Assembly (NCBI RefSeq): GCF_016807805.1
Contig: NZ_CP063362.1
Location: 248,001 to 312,000, forward strand
Source of the DNA: Xanthobacter dioxanivorans
GTDB taxonomy: Bacteria; Pseudomonadota; Alphaproteobacteria; Rhizobiales; Xanthobacteraceae
Direction: 5' to 3'
Length of the DNA: 64,000 nt
The position numbers and the translations under genes were made by a program. Numbering within the stretch: the stretch's first letter is position 1; the number at the start of each line of letters is the position of its first letter. The notes beneath the pieces are model-generated. The model ran no database searches, was not told where the DNA came from, and saw only the letters and a list, made by a program, of their open reading frames with translations. Positions 46,874-55,656 of the stretch are shown piece by piece.

Positions 46874-48070
46874 ATGACCGAGGTTCAGGTTCTCGAAGGA
46901 CACCGCGATGCGGCGGGCGGATACAGAGTGGACGCGAGCCGCGGCGAGCGGATCGGCCGCGTATCCTCTGAGTGGTTCTCCCGGCCGGCGGACGAGCGCT
47001 ACCTGTCCCTGTTGGAGCTCTATGGCGCGGTGCGCGGCCGGTCCGACCGGAGCCGGACGCGCACCGTGGAGAGCGCCGCCATCCGCGTCGAGGCGAGCCG
47101 GGAGGCTCCGGACCGGCTGACGCTTGTACTGCCCGGGGCGGAGGCTCCCGTTGCCCCGACCCATTGGAGCTTCGGCCAGCTTGCGAGCCTCATAGGGGCG
47201 CCCGCCGCCTATTTGCGTCAGCTCCCAGCCCCCTTGGCCGGCATTAACCTGCAGCACGGCCTGCTGACGCACCGCGCCGAGCAGGTGAAGACACTGGAGG
47301 TGGAGGACGGCCGCGTCGAGCTCCGGGCCGTTACCGGTCCCGACTATGGCCGCATCTACGACCATGAGTTGGTGGACGCCGTGCGCCGGATCGCCGGCAA
47401 TGGCACCGGTGACACCCGCTGGAAGGTCCCGGGCGTGCTCGATTGGTCGACCGGCATTTACAATCCCCGCGTCGACATCACCAAGGACACCACCACGCTC
47501 TACGCCTCGGACCGGGACGTCTTCCTGTTTCTGGTGGACGACCTCAACCCTATCGAAGCCGGGCGGCTGCCGGATGGCTCTCCCGACCTGTTCTTCCGAG
47601 GCTTCTATTGCTGGAACTCGGAGGTGGGCGCCAAGACACTGGGGATCGCCAGCTTCTATCTGCGGGCCGTCTGCCAGAACCGCAACCTCTGGGGCGTGGA
47701 GGATTTCGAGGAGATCACCATCCGCCACTCCAAGTATGCCGCGTCCCGCTTCGCCCATCAGGCGGCGCCGGCTCTGGAGCGCTTCGCCAATTCCTCCCCC
47801 ATGCCCTTCGTCAACGGCATCAAGGCGGCGCGCGAGCGCATCGTGGCGCGCACTGACGAGGACCGTACCGAGTTCCTGCGACGCAAGGGCTTCTCCAAGT
47901 CGGAGACGCAGAAGGTGATCGAGACCGTGCTCGCCGAAGAAGGCCGCAAGCCCGAGAGCATCTTCGACTTCGTTCAAGGCATCACCGCCGTGGCGCGGGA
48001 CAAGCCGCACCAGGACGCCCGCCTCGATCTGGAAGCGCGGGCGAAGAAGCTTCTCGACCGTGCCGCCTGA
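46874..48070 (+). CDS. DUF932 protein of the ICE
   Basis: 398 residues. DUF932/YfjQ-type protein, found on plasmids, phages and ICEs; molecular role unknown. Segments: WSFGQLASLIGAPAAYLRQL, GPDYGRIYDHELVDAVRRI, YASDRDVFLFLVDDLNPIE, RGFYCWNSEVGAKTLGIASF and RHSKYAASRFA. ATG 46874 (MTEVQVLEG) is chosen over ATG 46859 since it aligns with the parB leader and has GGAG at nine bases. First ICE gene after the tRNA. Confidence 0.87.
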   Translation: MTEVQVLEGHRDAAGGYRVDASRGERIGRVSSEWFSRPADERYLSLLELYGAVRGRSDRSRTRTVESAAIRVEASREAPDRLTLVLPGAEAPVAPTHWSFGQLASLIGAPAAYLRQLPAPLAGINLQHGLLTHRAEQVKTLEVEDGRVELRAVTGPDYGRIYDHELVDAVRRIAGNGTGDTRWKVPGVLDWSTGIYNPRVDITKDTTTLYASDRDVFLFLVDDLNPIEAGRLPDGSPDLFFRGFYCWNSEVGAKTLGIASFYLRAVCQNRNLWGVEDFEEITIRHSKYAASRFAHQAAPALERFANSSPMPFVNGIKAARERIVARTDEDRTEFLRRKGFSKSETQKVIETVLAEEGRKPESIFDFVQGITAVARDKPHQDARLDLEARAKKLLDRAA

Positions 48071-48169
48071 GATCCGCAATGCCGGAGATGCGGAATGCCG
48101 TGTCTCCGGCTTCGTGCGGTCCCAGCATTCCGGATCCTCGGTTCTGCGGCGCTGCCCTTAGAGGCAGAG

Positions 48170-48243
48170 GGCGGCGCCGTGCTTCGTGACGGGTTGGAGG
48201 CCAGAGAGAGCTTCTCCGGCCGCCCGTCGCGGAGAAGCATCCC
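48170..48243 (+). promoter_or_regulatory. Structured leader of the ICE parB gene (shared ICE leader, copy 2)
   Basis: Contains GTGACGGGTTGGAGGCC, arms GACGGG / CCCGTC (48188-48228) and GGAGAAGCATCCC before the ATG. It matches the DUF932 leader over about 55 bases with conserved spacing to the start codon. Confidence 0.65.
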
Positions 48244-50307
48244 ATGGCCACGTCTGTTCAGAAGATCACCCTTTCGCCCTCGCGGGACATCCCCTTCAAC
48301 AGGCTGGTGCTCAGCCAGTCCAACGTCCGCCGGGTGAAAGCCGGCGTCTCCATCGAGGAGCTCGCCGAGGATATCGCCCGGCGCGGACTGCTCCAGGGCC
48401 TCAATGTCCGCGCCGTCGTCGATGCGGATGGCGTCGAGACCGGCCTGTATGAGATCCCCGCCGGCGGACGGCGCTATCGGGCGCTGGAGCTGCTGGTGAA
48501 GCGCAAGCGCCTTGGCCGGACCGCCCCCGTGCCCTGTATCGTGCGGGAGGGCGGTATCGCCGAGGAGGATTCCCTCGCCGAGAATGTCCAGCGCGCCCCT
48601 CTCCATCCCCTCGACCAGTTCCGCGCCTTCCTCGTCTTGCGGGAGAAGGGCCAGTCCGAGGAGGAGATCGCAGCGGCTTTCTTCGTCTCGGTGGCGGTGG
48701 TGAAGCAGCGGCTGAAGCTTGCATCGCTTTCCCGGAAGCTCCTCGACACCTATGCCGAGGACGGCCTCACCCTCGACCAGCTCATGGCCTTCACCGTGTC
48801 CGGCGACCACGAGCGGCAGGAGCAGGTGCTGGAGCGTCTCGCCCAGGCTTACGACAAGCAGCCCTATGTCATCCGGCGCATGCTGACGGAAGGCGCCGTC
48901 CGAGCCAGCGACAAGCGGGCCCGCTTCATCGGCATCGAGGCCTATGAGACGGCCGGCGGCACGGTGCTGCGCGACCTGTTCCAGGGCGACGACGGCGGCT
49001 GGCTGCAGGATGTCACCCTCGTCGATCGCATGGTGGCGGAGAAGCTCGCTATTGAGGCCGACGCGATCCGAAGTGAAGGCTGGAAGTGGACCGAGGTCGC
49101 GCCGGACTTTGCCTATGGCCACACCTACGGCCTGCGCCAGCTGCGCGGCGAGCCCGCGCCGCTGACGGCGGAGGAGGAGGCCGCGCGGGAGACCGCCCAG
49201 GCCGCATATGATCGCCTCTCCGAAGAACATGCCGATGCCGACGAACTTCCCGAAGAGGTCGATGCGCGGCTCGGTGAGCTCGAGGCGGTGCTGGAGGCCT
49301 TTGATACGCGCCCCCTCGCGTTCGATCCGGCGGAGGTCGGCCGCGCCGGCGCCTTCGTCAGCATCGCCCAGGACGGCAAGCTCCGGGTGGAGCGGGGCTA
49401 TGTCCGCCCGGAGGACGAGGTGCCGGTCGAAGAGGAGCATGGCACTTCCACCGAGACCGATGATGCAAACCATGTGGCATCGACTTCTCTCCAGGAGGCG
49501 GCCACACCCGATGCTCACGCTGAGCCCGAGGAGGAAGACGGCCTCGCCCCGATCTCCGACCGTCTGCTCACGGAGCTGACCACCCATCGCACCCTCGGCC
49601 TGCGCCATGCGCTCGGCGAGCAGCCTGACATCGCCTTCCTCGCGGCAGTCCACGCCCTGACGCTGAAGGCCTTCTACGCCTACGGCTCGGACAGCTGCCT
49701 CGAGCTCGAACTCAAGAGCGTGTCCTTCAACGCCCAGGCGCCGGGCCTCAACGACAGCGTCTCGGCCGAGGCGATCCGTGTCCGGCACGAAAGCTGGGCC
49801 AAGGCGCTGCCCAAGGAGTCGGTCGCGCTCTGGGACACCCTGAGTGGATGGGACCGTGACAGCCGGGGCGCCCTGTTCGCCCATGTGGTGAGCCTCTCGG
49901 TCAATGCGGTGCATGAGGCCTGGAACCGCCGTCCCCGCGCCTTCGCCCATGCCGATAGGCTGGCGCAGGCGGTGTCGCTCGACATGGCAGCCGTCGGATG
50001 GAAGCCCACGGTGGACACCTTCCTCGGCAGGGTCACCAAGGCCCGCATCCTGCAGGCGGTTAGCGAGGCGAAGGGCGAACGTGCAGCGGAACGGATCGCC
50101 CACCTCAAGAAGGGTGACATGGCGCGGGAGGCCGAAACCCTCCTTGCCGACAGCGGCTGGCTCCCGGAGGCGCTGCGGACCCAGCCCTTGGACACCGTCG
50201 GCGAGGAAACGGCGGAGACCGACGGCGAAACGGCCATGGCCGACAGCGAAGACCTCGCCGACACTGAGGAGCCCGAAGCGATCTCCTCCTCGATCGCTGC
50301 CGAATAA
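48244..50307 (+). CDS. Large ParB-domain protein of the ICE
   Basis: 687 residues. N-terminal ParB/Srx domain with IPFNRLVLSQSNVRRVKAGV, EIPAGGRRYRALELLVKR and the box SLAENVQRAPLHPLDQFRAF (~95-115), then a KorB-like HTH region (IAAAFFVSVAVVKQRLKLAS). The C-terminal ~450 residues are a plasmid/ICE-specific extension with an acidic stretch (~395-440). Unlike chromosomal ParB (~300 residues) it lies 9.7 kb from parA; it may bind DNA for stability or regulation of the element. Confidence 0.88.
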   Translation: MATSVQKITLSPSRDIPFNRLVLSQSNVRRVKAGVSIEELAEDIARRGLLQGLNVRAVVDADGVETGLYEIPAGGRRYRALELLVKRKRLGRTAPVPCIVREGGIAEEDSLAENVQRAPLHPLDQFRAFLVLREKGQSEEEIAAAFFVSVAVVKQRLKLASLSRKLLDTYAEDGLTLDQLMAFTVSGDHERQEQVLERLAQAYDKQPYVIRRMLTEGAVRASDKRARFIGIEAYETAGGTVLRDLFQGDDGGWLQDVTLVDRMVAEKLAIEADAIRSEGWKWTEVAPDFAYGHTYGLRQLRGEPAPLTAEEEAARETAQAAYDRLSEEHADADELPEEVDARLGELEAVLEAFDTRPLAFDPAEVGRAGAFVSIAQDGKLRVERGYVRPEDEVPVEEEHGTSTETDDANHVASTSLQEAATPDAHAEPEEEDGLAPISDRLLTELTTHRTLGLRHALGEQPDIAFLAAVHALTLKAFYAYGSDSCLELELKSVSFNAQAPGLNDSVSAEAIRVRHESWAKALPKESVALWDTLSGWDRDSRGALFAHVVSLSVNAVHEAWNRRPRAFAHADRLAQAVSLDMAAVGWKPTVDTFLGRVTKARILQAVSEAKGERAAERIAHLKKGDMAREAETLLADSGWLPEALRTQPLDTVGEETAETDGETAMADSEDLADTEEPEAISSSIAAE

Positions 50308-50323
50308 TCCTCCCCGGGCAACC

Positions 50324-50381
50324 TGGCCCGCCGCCTGTGGCTCCGCGATCCCCCCTATCGCGTGGCCCGGACGGCGGGCCA
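50324..50381 (+). terminator. Long hairpin between parB and the toprim gene
   Basis: Perfect 10-bp arms TGGCCCGCCG (50324-50333) and CGGCGGGCCA (50372-50381), followed by TTTTCTT. It could partly terminate parB transcripts, or structure the leader of the next gene, whose ribosome site GGAG follows. Confidence 0.6.
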
Positions 50382-50399
50382 TTTTCTTGGAGCGTCCCC

Positions 50400-51452
50400 A
50401 TGACGGATGCTGCGCACGATCTCGCCCGGCGGCTGGGGCGGCAGGCGGAGGCAGTCTGCCGCCATTATCTCTCCGCTGGTCGGCGGCAAGGGCACTATTG
50501 GCAGGTGGGCGATGTTCGCAACTCGCCCGGCCGCTCCATGTTCGTGCGGCTGACGGACAGCGTGAAAGGCCCCGCCGGCAAATGGACCGATGCAGCGACG
50601 GGGGAGCACGGTGATCTCCTCGACGTGATCCGAGAAAGTCGGGGCCTGTCCCACTTCACCGATGTGGCTGCAGAGGCCGAGATGTTTCTGCGCATTCCCC
50701 GATCAGTGCATGAGGCGCAGGCTCCGTTGTGCAAAACGGAAAACTCCTCACGTGATCCCGTCATCTCGGCACGACGGCTGTTTGCCGCCGCACAGTCGAT
50801 TCCGGGCACAATCGTGGAGACGTATCTGGGGAACCGCGGCATCACGGCTTTGCACGAAACCGGAAGCCTGCGCTTTCACCCGCGCTGCTATTACCGCCCG
50901 GATCCACCCGAGCCCATTCAACCCCGGCCGGCCATGATCGCCGCCGTCACCGATCTCAGACAACGAGTCATGGGCATCCACCGGACATGGCTCGCTCCCG
51001 ACGGATCGGACAAGGCAAGCATCGCCACGCCCCGGCGCGCCATGGGCCACCTGCTCGGGCACGCGGTTCGTTTCGGTAGCACGGACGATGTGATGGCCGC
51101 CGGCGAGGGCATCGAGACCATCCTCTCCCTCCGCTGTGTGCTGCCTAACCTCCCGATGGCGGCGGCGCTCTCTGCCGCGCACCTCGTCGCAATCGCCTTT
51201 CCGCCAGGGCTGCGGCGGCTCTACATCGCTCGCGACAATGATACGGCCGGGGACAGGGCGCGGGACAGCCTCATCGCACGAGCGGCTTTCGCCGGAATTG
51301 AGGCGATCGTGCTCTCACCAGCTCTCGGAGACTTCAACGAGGATCTGCGCGTCTTTGGTGTCGATACGGTCCGGGCCAGTATTCGAGGTCAGATCGCACC
51401 CGAGGACGTTACCTGCTTCATGATGCTGCGCCGGGAATCCAGGGCGCGGTGA
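50400..51452 (+). CDS. Toprim-domain primase-like protein of the ICE
   Basis: 350 residues. N-terminal zinc-ribbon-like/DUF7146 region with GHYWQVGDVRNSPGRSMFVR and KWTDAATGEHGDLLDVIRES, and a C-terminal toprim domain: the acid in MAAGEGIETILSL (~240) and the DxD-like motif in LYIARDNDTAGDRA (~282). Resembles primase/helicase fragments on conjugative elements that prime DNA in the recipient. ATG 50400 has GGAG ten bases upstream. Confidence 0.85.
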   Translation: MTDAAHDLARRLGRQAEAVCRHYLSAGRRQGHYWQVGDVRNSPGRSMFVRLTDSVKGPAGKWTDAATGEHGDLLDVIRESRGLSHFTDVAAEAEMFLRIPRSVHEAQAPLCKTENSSRDPVISARRLFAAAQSIPGTIVETYLGNRGITALHETGSLRFHPRCYYRPDPPEPIQPRPAMIAAVTDLRQRVMGIHRTWLAPDGSDKASIATPRRAMGHLLGHAVRFGSTDDVMAAGEGIETILSLRCVLPNLPMAAALSAAHLVAIAFPPGLRRLYIARDNDTAGDRARDSLIARAAFAGIEAIVLSPALGDFNEDLRVFGVDTVRASIRGQIAPEDVTCFMMLRRESRAR

Positions 51453-51660
51453 AGCGGACTCGCTCTCGCCCTGCGCGTGAATGTTTCCCCGTCATCGAAG
51501 AGGTCCGCAGCCTGGCCTTCCAGAGGGCGATCGGCCAGCAGTCGCGCCGGCCCGGCAATGGCTGCGGCCGACGATTTTCCGGCGGCGGTGTTTCCCCACG
51601 ACGCAGGCGTCGCGGGTCCCAACACGCGCCGTTCCATCGCGAACCAAAATCGCCGGCCTC

Positions 51661-51776
51661 CGCCATCCTCCGCTGCGCTCCGGCCCCGCGCGTCCCGCGG
51701 GGTGCAGGTCCGTCCCGCCCGCCGGCTTCGTCGCCATGAAGGCCGCAAGGCTGCGGTCCAACCGACGGAGCATCCC
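51661..51776 (+). promoter_or_regulatory. Structured leader of the DUF2493 gene (shared ICE leader, copy 3)
   Basis: The block at 51661-51683 (core CCTCCGCTGCGCTCCGG) matches the DUF736 leader at 54331-54353 in 21 of 23 bases; TCGCCATGAAGGCCGCAAGG and GACGGAGCATCCCATG also recur there. A CCCCGCG / CGCGGGG hairpin lies between. The whole 324-base gap 51453-51776 holds no gene. Confidence 0.6.
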
Positions 51777-52700
51777 ATGGGCGCCGAGCACGACGAACCC
51801 CGCCACACCTCTTCTCCCACCGATCACCTGCTGCAGGAACTCCAGCTCTACGGCTACCGCCCATTTGACGACGAGCCAGATCCCCGGCCGCTTCCCGAGG
51901 CCGATCGCATCACCGGCGCCATCACCGACATCTTCGACGCCCTCATCGTGACGCTGCAGGACACCCGCCTCGAGCCGGACCTTCCCGACCTCCTGTGGTC
52001 CACCGTCCATCTCTTCCACCGGGCCGCCGGCCGGATCTCGGGCACCCTTGACGATAACGAGCAGGGCCAGCGCCGCAGCCAGCAGGAGCAGGATGGCAGC
52101 GAGGTGCGCTCGGTGGAACTGGAACGCCTCATCGCCGAGGGGCAGAGCCTCGTGGAGCGCCGCGACGCCTTCGAGCTGATGCGCGACGAAGCCGCCGACG
52201 CCTTCGAGCGCCACACCGGCTCAGTCTGGCGCCCACGCACCGGATCCCTGGTGAACCATCGCAATCTGACTTCCGCTCTCATCGACAGCCGCGACTTCCT
52301 CACCGCCCGCAGGCGCTCGGAGACCGAGGTGCTGATGCCCGCAGGTCCGAAGATCGCCTTCTCCGGTGGTGACACGGCCGATCACAAGCTCATCTGGGCC
52401 AAGCTCGACCAAGTGCACGCCAAGCACCCCGATATGGTGCTGCTGCACGGCGGTTCGCCCAAGGGCGCCGAGCGGATCGCCGCCTGCTGGGCCGATGCGC
52501 GCAAGGTGCCCCAGGTCGCGTTTAAGCCGGACTGGACGAAGCACGCCAAGGCCGCGCCCTTCAAGCGCAACGACCAGATGCTCGCGGTCATGCCCATCGG
52601 GGTCATCATATTCCCCGGCACGGGCATCCAGGACAATCTCGCCGACAAGGCCCGCAAGCTCGGCATCCCGGTCTATCGGTTCGGGTCGGGCGGCGCGTGA
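51777..52700 (+). CDS. DUF2493 (SMF/DprA-like nucleotide-binding) protein of the ICE
   Basis: 307 residues. The C-terminal DUF2493 domain (~190-305) is Rossmann-like: KIAFSGGDTADHKLIWAKLD, MVLLHGGSPKGAERIAACWA and GVIIFPGTGIQDNLADKARK. The N-terminal half is helical. Regular member of this ICE type; function unknown. ATG 51777 fits the shared leader and its GGAG. Confidence 0.87.
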   Translation: MGAEHDEPRHTSSPTDHLLQELQLYGYRPFDDEPDPRPLPEADRITGAITDIFDALIVTLQDTRLEPDLPDLLWSTVHLFHRAAGRISGTLDDNEQGQRRSQQEQDGSEVRSVELERLIAEGQSLVERRDAFELMRDEAADAFERHTGSVWRPRTGSLVNHRNLTSALIDSRDFLTARRRSETEVLMPAGPKIAFSGGDTADHKLIWAKLDQVHAKHPDMVLLHGGSPKGAERIAACWADARKVPQVAFKPDWTKHAKAAPFKRNDQMLAVMPIGVIIFPGTGIQDNLADKARKLGIPVYRFGSGGA

Positions 52701-53087
52701 GCGCTGCCCCTTCCTCGACCATCGGAATCGTATTTCACGAGCCCTGAACGTTTCTCATGAAAGTGCTGGCTCCATTATCGATTTTCACCGAACTGACGAA
52801 CCGGTCTCATCTTGTGTGAAGCATAAGCGGTGCCTCCTGAGCCCGCGTATGCGGGGAGATGGCCACATCGGCACCTGCCGATCTTCGAGCGACGATCCAC
52901 CCCCGCTTTTTTGCGCTGATCCTTAGGTGCCGGCCGAGGGCCTGACGCCATCAACCCACAAGGGGTCGGCTACGCATAGCGTGCCGCCGCTCCGCTTCGC
53001 CTGCGCGGTGATTGCGGCCCTAGGCCGGACCCGTCGGGCGCCTGTCAGCGGGGGATGGTCCTCCGCTTCGAGCAGGAGCCGGACCCC
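52701..53087. other. Gap between DUF2493 and the 55-residue gene
   Basis: No gene seen. It contains several TTTCA-like motifs around 52730-52800 and a small CCCGC / GCGGG hairpin at 52842-52856. The last bases, GGAGCCGGACCCC before ATG 53088, follow the leader pattern of the other ICE genes. Confidence 0.4.
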
Positions 53088-53255
53088 ATGTCCTCCGCCG
53101 ATGCACAGGCCTTCGCCCTCAGCCTCGCCAAGACCCTGATGGTCGTCATCGTGATCTTCCGCGCCGGTGACGGCAGCCTCTCGGTCGTGCCAGCCGACGA
53201 GTTCGACGGTGACGCGTCGCAGATCGTCCGTGAAATCGATCCCTTCGCCAGATAG
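53088..53255 (+). CDS. Small ICE protein, 55 residues
   Basis: MSSADAQAFALSLAKTLMVV at the start, then DGSLSVVPADEFDGDASQIV and a final REIDPFAR. Not recognised as a characterised family, but the GGAG and CCCC leader before ATG 53088 and the position match the other ICE backbone genes. Function unknown. Confidence 0.6.
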   Translation: MSSADAQAFALSLAKTLMVVIVIFRAGDGSLSVVPADEFDGDASQIVREIDPFAR

Positions 53256-53392
53256 CGGAGATGTACGCATGACGTGCCGGATATCCCCCTTGCTGGGATT
53301 CCGGCATGCATCTTCTCTTGCTATGCTGCTGATCGCGCCGTGGTGGTGGTGGAAGGCGCAACCGCCAGAGCTTTCCTCACGGAGACACCACC

Positions 53393-53833
53393 ATGATTTT
53401 CCTCGGCATCCTGCTTGGTCTCGCCGCCATCGTCTTATTCTGCTGGCTGCTGTTTACGCTCGCCGTTTTCGCGCTGCCGTTCTTCGCCGCCGTCAGCGCC
53501 GGCACTTGGGCATACCAAACCGGCGCGGGCTGGCTCGGTGCGATCGTCGTTGGCCTGATCGCCGGCGGCATCACGCTCGGCATCGGCCAGGTTCTGCTCG
53601 TGATCGTGCGTCCGATGTGGGTGCGCCTCCCCATTGCGCTCGCCTTCGTCGCGCCCGCCGTCATCGCCGGCTATCACGTCACGTATGGTATCGCGAAGCT
53701 CGCCATGCCGTCCGAGACGTGGCAGATCGTCTTCTCGATCATCGGCGCTATTGCCATCGGCATCACGACGCTGTTGCGGGTCGCGGGCATGGCGGCCGCC
53801 GGCCCGTCCAGCCGGGACCTTGCGCAGGTCTGA
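53393..53833 (+). CDS. ICE integral membrane protein
   Basis: 146 residues, four predicted helices: MIFLGILLGLAAIVLFCWLL, then a Gly-rich second (LGAIVVGLIAGGITLGIGQV), and LPIALAFVAPAVIAGYHVTY and IVFSIIGAIAIGITTLLRVA. GGAG lies eleven bases before ATG 53393. No family recognised; may be an accessory gene of the element. Confidence 0.7.
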   Translation: MIFLGILLGLAAIVLFCWLLFTLAVFALPFFAAVSAGTWAYQTGAGWLGAIVVGLIAGGITLGIGQVLLVIVRPMWVRLPIALAFVAPAVIAGYHVTYGIAKLAMPSETWQIVFSIIGAIAIGITTLLRVAGMAAAGPSSRDLAQV

Positions 53834-54484
53834 GCACGCTCCATGTCATTCGGCAGGGCCGGAGCCGAAAGAGCTTTGCCGCTCGCGCTGTCCGAGGAGG
53901 TGGATCGGTAGCGCCCCCGCTTGCGGCAGAGGCCCAAGCGGCGGTCGATCGCGATTTCTTGAGACGAGACGACGCCTCGTGGTCAGTCACGGACCAGCGC
54001 ATGATGGGGCGATCTTGGCCGGTCGTAACCTTGGCTGCGGAAGCACACGGAGCCGGCCCGGAACGGGGGACGTGAACCCGAAGAGGATCAGGCCGGTCTT
54101 CCGTGAGGTTGCGGCGGGTCGCCATCATCCCCGTTCGGTATCCGTCGGTCGACCGCTCCAAACGGCCTCTCCAATGGGCGGATCTGGCCGAAGGGCGGCT
54201 GCGCCTCGACCGCCTCTGCCGCAACGGCGCATCATGACTTTCTTCCCCTGCCGGACCCCACCCCACGCGACAGGTCGCGTGGGGACCCCGAGGCGCCGTC
54301 ATTCCTCGCGAGCCAAGAAAGTCCCTCTCGCGCCGTCCTCCGCTTCGCTCCGGTCGCAATCCCTCACCCCATCGCGCGAGCGCGATGGGGGCCCCGAGGC
54401 GATGCGGCGTCGGTCGCCTCCGGCCTTCCGATCGCCATCGAGGCCGCATGGTGCGGGCTCGGAAACGGAAGACGGAGATTTACC
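53834..54484. other. Gene-free 650-base ICE gap carrying two paralogous hairpins
   Basis: No open frame has coding character. Two hairpins dominate: arms CCCCACGCGAC / GTCGCGTGGGG (54261-54284) and CCCCATCGCGC / GCGCGATGGGG (54367-54390), each with a two-base loop and each followed by CCCCGAGGCG. Their centres are 106 bp apart. The last 150 bases form the DUF736 leader, homologous to the DUF2493 leader. Confidence 0.6.
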
Positions 54485-54811
54485 ATGGCCACCATCGGAA
54501 CCTTCAAGAAGACCGGCACGAACGAGTTCACCGGCGAGATCGTCACCCTCAGCGTCCAGGCCAAGGGCGTGCGCATCGTCCCCGACCTGCGGACCAACGG
54601 TGAGAACGCCCCCAGCCACCGGGTCCTGGTGGGCCGGATCGAGATCGGCGCCGCCTGGTCCAAGCGCTCCAGCGAGGGCCGCGACTATCTGGGCCTCAAG
54701 CTCGACGACCCGAGCTTCAACGCCCCGATCTACGCCAACCTCTTCGACGACGAGGACGCCGACACCTTCAGCCTCATCTGGTCCCGTCCCAGCGGGCGGC
54801 GCGGCGAGTGA
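54485..54811 (+). CDS. DUF736 protein of the ICE
   Basis: 108 residues. MATIGTFKKTGTNEFTGEIV, then RIEIGAAWSKRSSEGRDYLG and YANLFDDEDADTFSLIWSR: canonical DUF736, a small beta-rich protein found in nearly all elements of this type; function unknown. The ATG lies 12 bases after GGAG. Confidence 0.92.
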   Translation: MATIGTFKKTGTNEFTGEIVTLSVQAKGVRIVPDLRTNGENAPSHRVLVGRIEIGAAWSKRSSEGRDYLGLKLDDPSFNAPIYANLFDDEDADTFSLIWSRPSGRRGE

Positions 54812-54885
54812 GCCTCGCACAAGGCCCCGGCTGATCAAGCCGGGGCCTCCACATCGAGACAGGCCATCGCCAGCGGCCCGGCGCT

Positions 54886-55134
54886 TTACTCGAACGTATT
54901 CTCTGGCTCGCCCGGGACGTCGGCCGCGGGTTGCTTCAGCAATGCGGCCGCATCGAGATCAAGGGCGCAGGCCAGTCGATCCACGACATCAATGCTGGCG
55001 TTGTAGACGCTGCGCTCCAACGAGCTGATGTATGTGCGATCGATCCCGGCGCGATGGGCAAGCTCTTCCTGCGATAGGCCTTTGGTGAGCCTCGCAGCCC
55101 TCAAATTCCGGGCGAACACCTCTCGGATCTCCAT
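54886..55134 (-). CDS. Xre-family helix-turn-helix regulator
   Basis: 82 residues. One HTH_3 domain (~7-65: NLRAARLTKGLSQEELAHRA, then GIDRTYISSLERSVYN). Short C-terminal tail. It is the only minus-strand gene in the ICE part of the window, facing the DUF2285 gene across a 134-base gap, so it is a good candidate for the element's silencing regulator. Confidence 0.9.
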   Translation of the reverse strand: MEIREVFARNLRAARLTKGLSQEELAHRAGIDRTYISSLERSVYNASIDVVDRLACALDLDAAALLKQPAADVPGEPENTFE

Positions 55135-55157
55135 GATCGAGAGAGCACCGCCTTGAT

Positions 55158-55179
55158 GAGTATTTCACCACGGAGTATT
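55158..55179. promoter_or_regulatory. Direct repeats upstream of the Xre gene
   Basis: Two GAGTATT copies, at 55158-55164 and 55173-55179, 15 bases apart, in the divergent gap about 25-45 bases before the Xre start. Possible operator half-sites. Confidence 0.35.
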
Positions 55180-55268
55180 CTCTACAAAGACTGACGCAGC
55201 AGCGGCGTCATTGAAAGGCGTGTAGGGTTCGGGAAAGAACCTGATATCGGGACGGGCAGCAGGAAGAC

Positions 55269-55529
55269 ATGGTGACCGACGCGTTTGCAGACACCGTCCC
55301 AATCGCTCCCGAGCTCACCGACTACGACCGGGCGCACATCAAGCTCTATGCGCGCCTTTTGGACGCCACGGCGGATGGCGCCGGCTGGGAGGAGATCGCC
55401 TCGGTGCTGTTCGGCATCGACGCGGCTCGGGAGCCCGAACGTGCCCAGCGCGTCCATGACAGCCATCTGGCGCGCGCCCGATGGGTGGCCTCAAGCGGCT
55501 ACAAGGACCTCCTTCGCCGTCCCGTCTGA
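55269..55529 (+). CDS. DUF2285-type small protein of the ICE
   Basis: 86 residues. DYDRAHIKLYARLLDATADG, then WEEIASVLFGIDAAREPERA and SHLARARWVASSGYKDLL fit the DUF2285 pattern, an HTH-like domain in ICE regulators. Two such genes in a row are usual for this type. AGGA lies before ATG 55269. Confidence 0.8.
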   Translation: MVTDAFADTVPIAPELTDYDRAHIKLYARLLDATADGAGWEEIASVLFGIDAAREPERAQRVHDSHLARARWVASSGYKDLLRRPV

Positions 55530-55656
55530 CGTTGCGGCCCGTTCGCAGGGGTGATGCCGCGGTCGCATCACGCGATGCTCCCCGGCCGACTCCCCCCAAT
55601 ACCATCAATCCCTGATTGTTCTCACTCGACACGCACCCTTGATGCGGAGACGAGTG

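Noticed and set aside
52842..52856. CCCGCGTATGCGGGG, resembling the palindromic core of a type I-E CRISPR repeat
   Set aside because: Only one copy, no regularly spaced repeats and no cas genes; a small hairpin is sufficient explanation.
53763..54449. 228-codon minus-strand frame in the ICE gap
   Set aside because: Composition is Arg/Pro/Ser-rich shadow sequence, and it spans the two hairpins and the shared leader.
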